In this document: positions 33,120 through 42,570 of the stretch, in pieces
Numbering within the stretch: position 1 is the first letter of the stretch
How the letters are laid out: the number at the start of each line of letters is the position of its first letter
Origin: B69-G16 sp964501905
GTDB taxonomy: Archaea > Thermoproteota > Thermoprotei > Thermofilales > B69-G16
Assembly: GCA_964501905.1 (NCBI GenBank)
Contig: CAZCTW010000006.1
Coordinates: 55,827-119,826 of the forward strand
DNA: 64,000 bases
Direction: 5' to 3'
Position numbers and translations under genes: made by a program
The notes under the pieces: generated by a model
What the model was told of the DNA's origin: nothing
The model's database searches: none
Seen by the model: only the letters and a program-made list of their open reading frames with translations

Positions 33120-34991
33120 ATGCCAGACCGACTTTTAGGCCCTCCCGGTGAGGAAGTTCTTTTGATGGGTAATGAGGCTATAGCGAGAGGAATGCTGGAG
33201 GCGGGAATCGCCGTAGCTTCCGCTTATCCGGGGACTCCATCTACTGAGATAGTAGAGGCTTTGAGTAGAGTAGCGGAGACTGTGGGCATCTATGTAGAAT
33301 GGTCTACTAACGAGAAAGTTGCTATTGAAGTTGCTATCGGCGCCTCTATGTGCGGAGTTCGCGCGGCTGTTGCTATGAAACATGTAGGGGTTAACGTAGC
33401 TTCTGATCCACTTATGAGCCTCGGATATTCAGGCGCTGAGGGAGGACTAGTTATAGTAACAGCAGATGACCCTAATGCCCATAGTTCCCAGAATGAACAA
33501 GACAATAGGTATTACGGGATGCACGCCTACATACCAGTTTTTGAGCCTTCCTCGCCGGGCGAGGCTAAAGATTTGGCTAGAGACCTCTACGATTTATCTG
33601 AAAAGTTTAAAACTGCCGTGTTCTTACGGCCAACCACTAGGGTGTGCCATGTCCGCGGGAATGTAGTTTTAGGTGAGTTAAAAAAGCCTATGAAAAAAGG
33701 GGTTTTCTGCAGAGATTATAGTAGGTGGGTTTTACTGCCCGTGAATAGCAGGCGTTTACACGAAGAAGCCGTTGAGCGTATAGAAAAATTAAGCGAAAGC
33801 CTCCATGAATTTAAATATAATTTTTTGAAGAAGGGAAATGGTTCCTTCGGCGTAATAGCTAGCGGAGTTGCCTATACCTACGCGGTTGAGGCTCTTAAGG
33901 AGTTAGGCGTATACGAAGAGGCTACCTTATTAAAGCTGGCTAGCACTTATCCCCTGCCTAAGAGAATGCTGAAGGAATTTTTTGAATCTATCCAGGGAGA
34001 AATATTAGTGGTTGAAGAGCTAGATCCGATCGTCGAGTGGGAAGTGAAAATTTTCGCTAAAGAGGAGAGGTTTGACACCCTCATCCACGGTAAGGATCTA
34101 TTACCGCGAGTAAAGGAACTCAACACGGATCTCGTGGCCTCGGCAATAGCGAAAATGCTGGGCAAGGATTATAGTTTACATGCTCACTACAAGTCTACTT
34201 TAGACCTACCGCCCAGACCGCCAACTATGTGCCCTGGATGTGGGCACAGAGCCGCCTTTTACGAGATTAAAATTGCTAGCGCTAAAGCTAAAGTGAATGC
34301 CGTCTATCCTGGAGATATAGGGTGCTATACTTTAGGGTTTTTCCCTCCATACCGCTTAGTTGATATCTCCTTCTCTATGGGCTCTGGGCTTGGCATAGGC
34401 TTAGGCATAGCCAGGGCTAGCGATGAAATGGTAATTGCAACTATCGGCGATTCCACTTTCTTCCACGCGGGTATACCAGCGTTGATAAATGCCGTATACA
34501 ATAAAGTCCCCGTAGTATTGGTGGTCATGGATAACGGCGTTACGGCTATGACCGGGCACCAACCTCACCCGGGCTCAGGCTATAGGGCCACAGGGGAGAA
34601 AACCATCTCTTTAAAGATAGAAGAGGTGGCTAAAGCGGTGGGCGTCGAGTTTGTCGAAGTGATAGACCCATACGCTGTAGAGGCTTCGATAAAGAAGATA
34701 ATAGAGGCTATTGAGTATGTTAAGAAGGAAGGCAAGCCCGCTGTCGTTGTAGCTAGGAGACCTTGCGCCCTAATGGTGTATAGGAGGAAGTTGAGAAGAG
34801 GGGAGAAGGTCACGGTCTACAGTATAGATGAAGAAAAGTGCGTTAGATGTGGAATTTGCGTGAATCTTTTCGCGTGTCCGGCGATATATGTTGAAAAAGA
34901 TGCGTATGCTATAAACCCGGTACTCTGCACCGGGTGCGGCGTTTGCGCCCAAATTTGTCCCGCTAAAGCTATCCATCCCAGAGGGGGATAG
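33120..34991 (+). CDS. iorA: Indolepyruvate:ferredoxin oxidoreductase, alpha subunit
   Basis: 623 residues. The N-terminal pyrimidine-binding half starts LLMGNEAIARGMLEAG and has SAYPGTPSTEI. The C-terminal half carries the thiamine-diphosphate region (CPGCGHRAAFYEI, GDIGCYTLGF, GDSTFFHAGIPA, then DNGVTAMTGHQ). Two ferredoxin-type clusters end the protein (CVRCGIC and CTGCGVCAQICP). It oxidises aryl pyruvates from aromatic amino acid transamination to aryl-acetyl-CoA with reduction of ferredoxin. It is followed by iorB after 1 nt. Confidence 0.95.
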   Translation: MPDRLLGPPGEEVLLMGNEAIARGMLEAGIAVASAYPGTPSTEIVEALSRVAETVGIYVEWSTNEKVAIEVAIGASMCGVRAAVAMKHVGVNVASDPLMSLGYSGAEGGLVIVTADDPNAHSSQNEQDNRYYGMHAYIPVFEPSSPGEAKDLARDLYDLSEKFKTAVFLRPTTRVCHVRGNVVLGELKKPMKKGVFCRDYSRWVLLPVNSRRLHEEAVERIEKLSESLHEFKYNFLKKGNGSFGVIASGVAYTYAVEALKELGVYEEATLLKLASTYPLPKRMLKEFFESIQGEILVVEELDPIVEWEVKIFAKEERFDTLIHGKDLLPRVKELNTDLVASAIAKMLGKDYSLHAHYKSTLDLPPRPPTMCPGCGHRAAFYEIKIASAKAKVNAVYPGDIGCYTLGFFPPYRLVDISFSMGSGLGIGLGIARASDEMVIATIGDSTFFHAGIPALINAVYNKVPVVLVVMDNGVTAMTGHQPHPGSGYRATGEKTISLKIEEVAKAVGVEFVEVIDPYAVEASIKKIIEAIEYVKKEGKPAVVVARRPCALMVYRRKLRRGEKVTVYSIDEEKCVRCGICVNLFACPAIYVEKDAYAINPVLCTGCGVCAQICPAKAIHPRGG

Positions 34992-34992
34992 C

Positions 34993-35589
34993 ATGAATGT
35001 TAAAAACATATTGTTATGCGGAGTTGGAGGCCAAGGCATAATAACTATGGGGAAACTTATAGGTACGGCTCTCGTGAATAAGGGGATTAAAACTCGAGTT
35101 ACCGAGGTTCACGGATTAGCTCAAAGAGGAGGCTCGGTAAACGTTCACGTTAGATTTGGAGAGGATGTATATAGCCCGCTGATTTGCGAGGGACAGGCTC
35201 ACGCTATTGTCGCCTTAGAATTGATAGAAGCTGTAAGGTATTTAAGATACCTATCCCGAAATGGGATACTCTTCGTTAATGATGTTTTAATTCCGCCTCC
35301 TCTTCCCGGCGTTAAAATCCCCTCACGCAATGAGATATTGGAAGAATTTGGAAAACTAAAAGTTAAGTTTTACATGGTTAACGCTGTAGATTTGGCTTTA
35401 AAAGCGGGCAGCGCAGCCGCGGCAAACGTCGTCATGGTGGGGGGTATGCTGGCTTTAGACCTTCTGCCGTTAACCCTAGAAGATATGGAGGAAAGTATAA
35501 GGGAAAATCTACCTCCGAAATTCCATGAGATAAACATTAAAGCTCTTAGAGCTGGATACGAGAAAGTTGCTAGGTTAAAAGAGCTTTAA
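34993..35589 (+). CDS. iorB: Indolepyruvate:ferredoxin oxidoreductase, beta subunit
   Basis: 198 residues of the pyruvate/ketoisovalerate gamma type: NILLCGVGGQGIITMGKLIG at the start, then EVHGLAQRGGSVNVHVRFG. It completes the IorAB complex with the gene directly upstream. The 3' end overlaps the convergent flavoprotein gene by 20 nt. Confidence 0.94.
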   Translation: MNVKNILLCGVGGQGIITMGKLIGTALVNKGIKTRVTEVHGLAQRGGSVNVHVRFGEDVYSPLICEGQAHAIVALELIEAVRYLRYLSRNGILFVNDVLIPPPLPGVKIPSRNEILEEFGKLKVKFYMVNAVDLALKAGSAAAANVVMVGGMLALDLLPLTLEDMEESIRENLPPKFHEINIKALRAGYEKVARLKEL

Positions 35590-36772
35590 CAAAAGCTATG
35601 AATAATTCCGGTATTTGGGGGGTATAGAGGGGGGGCGCCGCGATTATTTTCTTCAGTACTCTGTACTGGAAATCTATATCCCCTTCTTTCTCTGCTATTG
35701 ACTCAAAACCCATTTTTTTCATTTCCTTAAAGATTCTATCGTAATTTTTATCGCTTATCTGCGTCATAAAAATCCTAGCAATTTTCATTAAGAAAAGCTC
35801 TTTACCGAATAATCTTCTCCAAGTTCTCTCGTACTCTTTCAAATTCAGTTCCTTTGATTTTTGAGATAACTCTTTTTTAATAATACTTGAAGCTATTTGC
35901 GCCGCTAAAGCGGAGTATATCACACCTCCTCCCGTAGTAGGCTTTGTCTGGCCGGCAACGTCGCCGATTAAAAGTAGGTTCTTCCCCGTAATTCTCCCAT
36001 AAATACCCGATGCCACTACTCTGCCTCCGAAAAATCTCCGTATTCTAGCTTTTCTGAATTTTTTAGATGCTATAGGGTGCTTGTTCATGAAATTCCTTAG
36101 GTAGACGAGCGGTAACTTCTCAGCAGCTAAGCCTACCCTAGCCTCGTCATCGGATAAAGGTATTATCCAGGCAAAAAAGCCAGGCGCCCATCTGCGGCCG
36201 ACGTATACTTCAACCAGGTCTTGGTTTATCCCGCTTACTCCTTCCACATCAGCTTGTATAGCGGGAAAGAGCATGTTCTCAGGTGGTTTTCTAAATCCTA
36301 AACTAGAAGAGAGACTATATCGAAAACCTTCGGCGTCAACTAAAATTTTACTGCGTATGACGCCTTTCTTAGTTTTTAGAAGCCAAAAACCATTCTTCCT
36401 AGAAGCCCCTAAAACTTTCGTCTCCAGCTTTATATAGTCAGATACTTTCTCGGCTAGTTCTTTATCGAAAATCGATCTATCGACGACCACGGCCTCTTCT
36501 CTGGGTCTCTCAACTTGAAGTTTTAAGCCAGAAGGGGAGAAGAAAATAGCTCCTCTGACTTTGTTCTGCACTGAGCGGCGTGGCGTGAAGCTTATCCTTC
36601 TCAAGCCTCTCAGGCTTAGCAATCCCGCGCAGTGCAGAGGTTTGCCTACTTCTTTATGCTCCTCTAGAACGATGATATTTAAGTCCCTAAGTTTATCAGC
36701 TAGGAAAAGCCCAGCTGGACCAGCTCCAACTATAGCTACATCGTACTCTTCACTTGTATTTCCTAAGTTCAT
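35570..36772 (-). CDS. Geranylgeranyl reductase family FAD-dependent oxidoreductase
   Basis: 400 residues. The dinucleotide-binding GAGPAGLFLADKL is at residue 16, then HCAGLLS, and the second FAD contact is LLIGDVAGQTKPTTGGGVIY near 280. In archaea this family saturates geranylgeranyl chains of membrane lipids, but several paralogues act on other polyprenyl substrates, so the exact substrate is not certain. It overlaps the upstream gene by 23 nt. Confidence 0.85.
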   Translation of the reverse strand: MNLGNTSEEYDVAIVGAGPAGLFLADKLRDLNIIVLEEHKEVGKPLHCAGLLSLRGLRRISFTPRRSVQNKVRGAIFFSPSGLKLQVERPREEAVVVDRSIFDKELAEKVSDYIKLETKVLGASRKNGFWLLKTKKGVIRSKILVDAEGFRYSLSSSLGFRKPPENMLFPAIQADVEGVSGINQDLVEVYVGRRWAPGFFAWIIPLSDDEARVGLAAEKLPLVYLRNFMNKHPIASKKFRKARIRRFFGGRVVASGIYGRITGKNLLLIGDVAGQTKPTTGGGVIYSALAAQIASSIIKKELSQKSKELNLKEYERTWRRLFGKELFLMKIARIFMTQISDKNYDRIFKEMKKMGFESIAEKEGDIDFQYRVLKKIIAAPPLYTPQIPELFIAFVKALLT

Positions 36773-37331
36773 TTAAGATCTCCTTAAGAAGATCTCTTTC
36801 TAGCGGATCCAGTGTAAGCTTATAATGTTCTTCTCCGACGATCTTATCCAGGAGAAGAGCAAGGATCGTTAAATTGGATCTTCCGTTATAAGTCCTTTTT
36901 ATAGATTCTATTTCCGACAGAACATTTTTTCCTGGCTTTATAATAAGCCTATCAGAGGACAAAATCCACTTATTGGCCAGAAAACTCATCAAGTATATCG
37001 CACGAGTCCTCCCCTTCTCGGTTAACACGTATTCATACTTTAAACCATTAGCGTATCTATGTACTTTTTTAACATAGCCTAAGGATATTAGATTTCTTAT
37101 AGCGTATTCTACATCTTTGCTGAAGACACCGAGGAAAGTAGGTCTGAACTTCACGTTTATGAAAGGATAAAGGAAAATCATTAAGTGAATCTTTAAACCA
37201 CTATCTATCCCCCTGAAGCCATCAGATGCTAAAAAAAGTATTATCCAGTCGTCAAGAGAAAGTTCTATACAGTCTATCCCCATTCGCTTGAGAACTCCCT
37301 GCTTCCAGTCTTTTTTGTACTTAACTTCCAT
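36750..37331 (-). CDS. Winged-helix-like protein of unknown function
   Basis: 193 residues, soluble. The middle part (about 75-125) looks like a winged helix: VEYAIRNLISLGYVKKVHRY followed by a wing and LTEKGRTRAIYLM. It is cotranscribed with the flavoprotein downstream (23-nt overlap) and lies 13 nt after the large secreted protein gene. It may be a local transcription regulator or a partner protein; no family was recognised with confidence. Confidence 0.68.
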   Translation of the reverse strand: MEVKYKKDWKQGVLKRMGIDCIELSLDDWIILFLASDGFRGIDSGLKIHLMIFLYPFINVKFRPTFLGVFSKDVEYAIRNLISLGYVKKVHRYANGLKYEYVLTEKGRTRAIYLMSFLANKWILSSDRLIIKPGKNVLSEIESIKRTYNGRSNLTILALLLDKIVGEEHYKLTLDPLERDLLKEILNELRKYK

Positions 37332-37344
37332 GATTTCAACCCGA

Positions 37345-39315
37345 TTAAGCTATTTCTATCTCGCCCCTCCTCCTAGCTATCTTCATAACTATGGGGATAA
37401 TGAACGTTGCCACGATAAGCAAGGTTAAAATTTTTACATCTAGGGCAAATCCAAATAGAACAAAGCAGACGTCAGTTTTTAAAGTTACAAAATTGCTGGT
37501 ATCGCTCCCAAGGGTAAATTCTTTAGTTTTTTCGTATCCGCCTATCCTGCAAGTTAACGTGTAAGTTCCTAGAGGTAATAACTCAAAATAGACTCTTCCA
37601 TTTTCGTCAGTTTTGCCGCTCCTCCTAGCATCGCCGTCTTTAAGTTCTAAAGTTATTCTAGCTTCGCTTATAGGATTGCCGAATATATCTAAAACCTTCA
37701 CCTTTAAAGAACGAACTTCTAAAACTATTTTAACATCATCCTTCAAGTGGAGGTCTACAACTCCATTGTAGAAAGTGGTTCCATCACGCCTCACTTCAAT
37801 TTCATACTCGGTCATCGGTATTTGTTTGAAAAAGGCTATGCCGTTAGGATCCGTATCTTTAGAATAATTTGCAGCTCCATACAAAAATACTGTAACATTC
37901 TCCACTGGAGATAGATCTAAGTCCTTTATAGTAATTTTAAAGTCGGATACTTCACACCGAATCCTTAGCTCAGCGGTCTCAACAGGGTTAAAGGTTTCTC
38001 TACAAACTTCAACTCCATCCAGGATTACCCTGACTAAGTAATCTCCTTCTGATAGAAAACCTAAATCGACTTCCCCGTCTTTAATGGAGAACTTCTCTTC
38101 CGTTGCCACAGATAAAGAGTATAGCGAGAGTATCCCAGATTTTAGCTCTCTCCCCCAAACATCAGTCACGTAAACTTTAACTCTTGAAAGAGGAACTTCT
38201 AGAGTTAAACCATCGTACACTGTATAGAGGAGATATTCCCCTACTTTGACACTTTTATAGTAAAGCGTTATCTTTAAAGGTAGCTCTAACGAGGGTGTCA
38301 CGGGTAAAATCTCCTCAACGTTTTCAACTTGGTATGCGTAACCGCCGCTCTCAATCTCTGCGCGTAGCGGAGGTAAAGCGGGGGATTTTCCCTTAAGCCT
38401 CAGCCTTATCTTTTCAACTCTATATTTGATTTCGATAAATTTTAAGTCTCTGATGACATAGACTGAGTGTTCCCCTACGGATAGATTAAATGGGAGAAAA
38501 CCTGGTCGAACTTCGCCATTCATAGTAAGAACTTTGAGGTAATCTGGCTTGTAGAGCAATAGAAAATAGCTTCCGTTAAACCCTGTATAGGGGATGTTAA
38601 ATATACTGATTTCAGTGTCTGAGACGATTACATCCTCATATAATATAAGTATGGGTTTATAAGCCAAGGATATTATATCTCCCTCAATTTTAAATTCTGA
38701 ATCTTGGACGTAGTAGATAAGCTCCCTGCCCTTGCTAACTCCTAATGGGGTTAGATACTCAACTATTTTTTCCGAAAGTAAAGAATATGGTTTAGAGGTA
38801 TTTATTCGGACGGTGCCTTCACTCAAAGTAAGCACGTAAAGGAAGGTCCCGAACACCTTCCAACGCTCTACATCGATGTGAATTTCTCTGGCTTCAGCTT
38901 TGGTAAAATTCTCAGGTATGAATAAGATATAAGCCGGGGGCAGGTGTTCATATTCCTCAAAGTAGATCTCATAGATGCCGCTCCCTAAGCTCTTCGCATT
39001 TATGCTTAGCTCATATATTCCGTAGCGTAAATGGGGAGAACCTTGAGGTATCCACTCTCCGTTTACCTTCACTAAACCCGGCCTAATACCGCTCCTAGGA
39101 TCCACTACTATAGTCACATTTTCATAGGCAGAATTCCTCAGGGAAAAGGAAATTTTACTATGTAATACTTGAAAGCATTCAATTTTTAAAGCTCGGTTAT
39201 TTGCGAAAATAACTTTTACATAAACTAGGTCCTTCGAGGAGGAGCAAGCGCTCTCAGCCGCGAGCGCGAGTACTATTAAAGTTATTAGTATCAGTATGCG
39301 TGCCTTCATCCACAT
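37345..39315 (-). CDS. Secreted, membrane-anchored protein with carboxypeptidase-regulatory-like repeats
   Basis: 656 residues. It has a signal peptide (ARILILITLIVLALAAESA), a long extracellular beta-rich region, and at least three C-terminal transthyretin/CarboxypepD_reg-type repeats at about 380-610 (for example VTDVWGRELKSGILSLYSL, VTVFLYGAANYSKDTDPNG, VLDIFGNPISEARITLEL). The C-terminus has a membrane helix and a basic tail. It is probably an outer-face structural or binding protein. It is first in an operon with the winged-helix protein and the flavoprotein. Confidence 0.78.
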   Translation of the reverse strand: MWMKARILILITLIVLALAAESACSSSKDLVYVKVIFANNRALKIECFQVLHSKISFSLRNSAYENVTIVVDPRSGIRPGLVKVNGEWIPQGSPHLRYGIYELSINAKSLGSGIYEIYFEEYEHLPPAYILFIPENFTKAEAREIHIDVERWKVFGTFLYVLTLSEGTVRINTSKPYSLLSEKIVEYLTPLGVSKGRELIYYVQDSEFKIEGDIISLAYKPILILYEDVIVSDTEISIFNIPYTGFNGSYFLLLYKPDYLKVLTMNGEVRPGFLPFNLSVGEHSVYVIRDLKFIEIKYRVEKIRLRLKGKSPALPPLRAEIESGGYAYQVENVEEILPVTPSLELPLKITLYYKSVKVGEYLLYTVYDGLTLEVPLSRVKVYVTDVWGRELKSGILSLYSLSVATEEKFSIKDGEVDLGFLSEGDYLVRVILDGVEVCRETFNPVETAELRIRCEVSDFKITIKDLDLSPVENVTVFLYGAANYSKDTDPNGIAFFKQIPMTEYEIEVRRDGTTFYNGVVDLHLKDDVKIVLEVRSLKVKVLDIFGNPISEARITLELKDGDARRSGKTDENGRVYFELLPLGTYTLTCRIGGYEKTKEFTLGSDTSNFVTLKTDVCFVLFGFALDVKILTLLIVATFIIPIVMKIARRRGEIEIA

Positions 39316-39426
39316 ACCCTAGGTAATTTGGATTAGGAAGTTAAGGTATTAATCTTAATCGTTGACTGAGATTCCGTTGATCCCTAAACTTTTTTAGTGT
39401 GCTTGGGTTAAAAGGATTGATGGAAA

Positions 39427-39750
39427 ATGAGCTGGGAGAAGAAGTTTCCTGGATTATTAACTTTAGCATTAATGGTAGTGCCGGTACTGATGATTATAGC
39501 TACGTTCATTTTGACGGATTATTTCAGCGTCAATCCGACTACTTATCCCCCGCCTTTTAACTCTATAGTCCCCTTAATACTGCTAGTGATAGCGATAATA
39601 TCGGCAGCTGTAAGTTATACCACGGCAAAGGACGAGGAGCCTGAGTGGGGTCCTCAATTGCCCTTTAAAATTGTAGAGGGTATAGATATAGCTATTATAG
39701 TCTTAAGCGTGATGCTGATAGTGTTGTTAATTACGATATATTTTATCTAG
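39427..39750 (+). CDS. Small three-helix membrane protein of unknown function
   Basis: 107 residues with three membrane helices (about 13-31, 47-66 and 86-106). The loop before helix 3 is acidic (DEEPEWGPQLP). No family was recognised. It is convergent with and slightly overlaps the coiled-coil gene at 39743. Confidence 0.68.
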   Translation: MSWEKKFPGLLTLALMVVPVLMIIATFILTDYFSVNPTTYPPPFNSIVPLILLVIAIISAAVSYTTAKDEEPEWGPQLPFKIVEGIDIAIIVLSVMLIVLLITIYFI

Positions 39751-41356
39751 CTTCTAAAGCCTCTTTTAGCCTAGAGATTTCGGCTTCTTTTTCGGCCAAT
39801 GCATCCTTCAATTTAATGTTCTCCTCTTCTAGAGCTTCAAGTCTCTTCTTCAATTCTTCAAGTTCTCTCAATTTTTCGTTAAGACTACGTTCTCTAGACT
39901 CCAATTCTATTTTCTTAGCTTCCATTCTTTCGCGCAATTCTAAGAGAGCACTCTCCTTAGTTGCTAATATCCGCTGGTAACCTACAAGCTCTCTCTCCTT
40001 TTCCAGCAATCTTCTCTCCCAATCCATTAAGCGTTTTTGTTCTTCAAGCAATTTTTCTCTAAATGGTTCTAATTCCTCTTTGATAATTCTCTCTCTTTCC
40101 TTAATTTCCTCGTCTAATTTTTGTAGTTTTTCGCTTTTCTCTTCATACTCTGCTTGGAGTCTTTCGAGTTCGACTTTCAACTTATTGAGTGCAGCTTCTC
40201 TCTCGTTTAGCTTTCTCTCTCTTACATTAAGCTCTGAGACTCTAGTTAGGAATTCGGCTTCTCGCTTTTTGAGTTCTTCATCTTTAGCTTTTAACTCTTC
40301 TTCTAGTTTTGCCAGTCTTTCCTCTCTCTCGCTAAGAATTTTCTCTTTTTGCTCGAGCTCAAATCTTCGATTACTCAGAGCCTCGGCATCTTCCCGTAGT
40401 TTCGCGCGTAGATTCTCAAGTTCAATTTTTAACTTATTTAGTTCTTCTTCTTTAGCTATTAACTCTCTCGCTCTTTCCTCCATTTTCCTTAACTCTTCTA
40501 TTCTCTCATTTAACACAATCAAGTTTTCGTTAATTGCTTGGCTAAGCTGTATCAGTTCTTCCTCCTTTTTCGCTAAATCCTGCTCTTTCAGGTTCAACTC
40601 TTCTTCTTTTTTAAGAAGCCTTTCCTCATCCTCCTGTATGCTTTCTCTCATTTGTTTAACTTCTTCTTCAACACTCCTTTTCATTTGTCCGATTTCTTCC
40701 TTAACATTCTCTCTTTCTTCTATAAGTCTCTCCAGCTCTTCTCTTAGCTCTTGCAATTTTGCTTCTAGATGTTGGATCTCTTTCTGCTTAGCCTCGTACT
40801 CGGCTCTTATCTTAGCATATTCCTCTACGTTTGCTCTAAGATTGTTTAAATAATCATCTAGTTTTACTCTAAAATTATTTAAATATTCACTCATATCTAT
40901 TCTAAGATTGTTTAGATATTCATCTAGAGAACTTCTAAGCTCCCTTATTTCCGACAATAAGGAATTTATGGACGAGACTCCCTCGCTAATCTTATCTAAG
41001 TACTCCGGCAATTGTTCCAACTTTGTAACGGTACTGCTTATTTTCTCTCCTACCTCCGATAATTCCTCAAACTTGCTTTCAATAAGCGTGATTACTCTAT
41101 TGATAGCTTCCCTGCTCTCTCCTATGCTTTTTCTTTCTTGATCAACTAATTCTACTATATCCGCTGTTATCCTCCTTTGCTCATCATAAAATGCCTTTAC
41201 TTGATATTGAAAACTCCTAACGGACTCGGGTAGCGATTTGGAGAGAGAGGCGAGCGATTCTTGAAGTTGTGCCACCATAGTCGCTACTTCGTTAAGCTTA
41301 TTGTTTAGCTCTACTAGCAATGCCTCTTTTTCTTCTTTCCTCTTGAAGATTGACAT
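39743..41356 (-). CDS. Long coiled-coil protein
   Basis: 537 residues, nearly all of it heptad-type Glu/Lys/Leu-rich helix from about residue 100 onward, after a less charged helical first part with evenly spaced NNLR segments (YLNNLRIDMSEYLNNFRVKL). No membrane segment, ATPase motif or hinge was seen, so it is not an SMC or Rad50. Antisense frames appear open over 250 codons, an effect of the repetitive codons. It follows a second coiled-coil gene by 65 nt and may form a filament or scaffold with it. Confidence 0.75.
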   Translation of the reverse strand: MSIFKRKEEKEALLVELNNKLNEVATMVAQLQESLASLSKSLPESVRSFQYQVKAFYDEQRRITADIVELVDQERKSIGESREAINRVITLIESKFEELSEVGEKISSTVTKLEQLPEYLDKISEGVSSINSLLSEIRELRSSLDEYLNNLRIDMSEYLNNFRVKLDDYLNNLRANVEEYAKIRAEYEAKQKEIQHLEAKLQELREELERLIEERENVKEEIGQMKRSVEEEVKQMRESIQEDEERLLKKEEELNLKEQDLAKKEEELIQLSQAINENLIVLNERIEELRKMEERARELIAKEEELNKLKIELENLRAKLREDAEALSNRRFELEQKEKILSEREERLAKLEEELKAKDEELKKREAEFLTRVSELNVRERKLNEREAALNKLKVELERLQAEYEEKSEKLQKLDEEIKERERIIKEELEPFREKLLEEQKRLMDWERRLLEKERELVGYQRILATKESALLELRERMEAKKIELESRERSLNEKLRELEELKKRLEALEEENIKLKDALAEKEAEISRLKEALEAR

Positions 41357-41421
41357 TTTCTACACTCTCCTCGTTTAAATTATCATTTAAAATAATTAAA
41401 GTGTTATGTTAAAAATAGAGA

Positions 41422-42054
41422 CTAGCTCTGCTCTTTTAGCTGGGAGACCTTCTTTTCAACGTCAGCTATCTTGAGCGATAAATCTGTTATAAGCAGTTCC
41501 AGTTCTTTAAAGCGGGCATTCACATCCTCTTCTAAAGCAGATACTCTAGAGGAAAGGTCAGTTACTAATATTTTGGTTTCATTAAATTTAGAAATTAGCA
41601 TAGCCATATCTCCTTTTAATACATTCACGGTATCTAGCATTACGCCCAATACGTTTTTTACTTCCGCTCTGAAAGAAGCTAAGTCTTCAACTACTTGTTT
41701 TTGAACCTCTACGGCATTTTCTACTTCTCTTTTGAAGTTTAGTACGAAGGAGTCGAGAATTAAATGGGATTCCTTGCTAAAGTTTTTGAGAAAAGTATTT
41801 ACTTCATCTGTTATTTTGGTTGTTAAGTTCTCCATCATCTCCTTTTCTTTTTCCATAATTTCGGCATTTTTTTCGGCTAGTTCTTCAAGCTTATCCATGG
41901 CATCTTCGAGTTCTCCTATTCTATCGTTTAACATTTCAACGGAAATTTTAAGAGCTGATATTCCGCCGTATAGATTTTTTATAGCCTCTCTGAGTATACC
42001 TAATGCTTCTAGCTCGCTGCCGTACTCATATATCTCGGGTTCTTTTCCCGCCAA
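41422..42054 (-). CDS. Coiled-coil protein, partner of the longer coiled-coil gene
   Basis: 210 residues, predicted to be helical throughout with Leu/Ile heptads (EMLNDRIGELEDAMDKLEEL, and a C-terminal ITDLSLKIADVEKKVSQL). No membrane segment or catalytic motif was seen. It is upstream of the 537-residue coiled-coil gene on the same strand, with a 65-nt gap. An interaction between the two proteins is a reasonable inference. Confidence 0.72.
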   Translation of the reverse strand: MAGKEPEIYEYGSELEALGILREAIKNLYGGISALKISVEMLNDRIGELEDAMDKLEELAEKNAEIMEKEKEMMENLTTKITDEVNTFLKNFSKESHLILDSFVLNFKREVENAVEVQKQVVEDLASFRAEVKNVLGVMLDTVNVLKGDMAMLISKFNETKILVTDLSSRVSALEEDVNARFKELELLITDLSLKIADVEKKVSQLKEQS

Positions 42055-42232
42055 AATTCCACCAAATCGAATTTCCTAGATTTAAATTAATAAGGATAAT
42101 CCTGCAAATAAAGGCTTGCAGTTCCTATCATGAAAAATGATGCCGTTAACACTTAAGGTATCGCTATAAGCGAGTAAAATTTTTAAGATGAAAGTGATGC
42201 TATTTTAGATACACGGCGAAAAGGTGTATTAG

Positions 42233-42475
42233 ATGGCTGTAGAAGAGAAGGTTTTAGCGTATGTCATTCTCGTCGTAGGCGTAGGACAGGAATACCAAGT
42301 TCTAGAAGAGCTTAAAAAGCTAAAAGAAGTAAAGGACGCACATATAGTATACGGCGAATACGATATAATCGCCCGCGTAGAGGTCGAATCGATTAAGAAA
42401 CTTGAAAATGTCATAAAATCGGTTAGATCTATTAAGGGAGTTTTAAGATCTATAACTTTGATTTCTTCAACATAG
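42233..42475 (+). CDS. Stand-alone RAM (Lrp/AsnC ligand-binding) domain protein
   Basis: 80 residues: LAYVILVVGVGQEYQVLEEL, then VKDAHIVYGEYDIIARVEVE and a final VLRSITLI strand. This is the alpha/beta RAM domain of Lrp/AsnC regulators without the DNA-binding half. Such proteins usually bind amino acids or pair with full-length Lrp proteins. Confidence 0.85.
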   Translation: MAVEEKVLAYVILVVGVGQEYQVLEELKKLKEVKDAHIVYGEYDIIARVEVESIKKLENVIKSVRSIKGVLRSITLISST

Positions 42476-42570
42476 CGTAAATAAAAAATATTTCCCCTAA
42501 ATTTTCTCTACTCGGGGGATGAAGAGAGCGTTGAATGCTTAATTGTGCTGAAAGACGGGCGGAACGACCC

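Noticed and set aside
40080..40853. Open frame of 257 Ser-rich codons on the plus strand
   Set aside because: It is antisense to a Glu/Lys/Leu-rich coiled-coil gene; the reversed codons give Ser and Phe runs, with no start signal.
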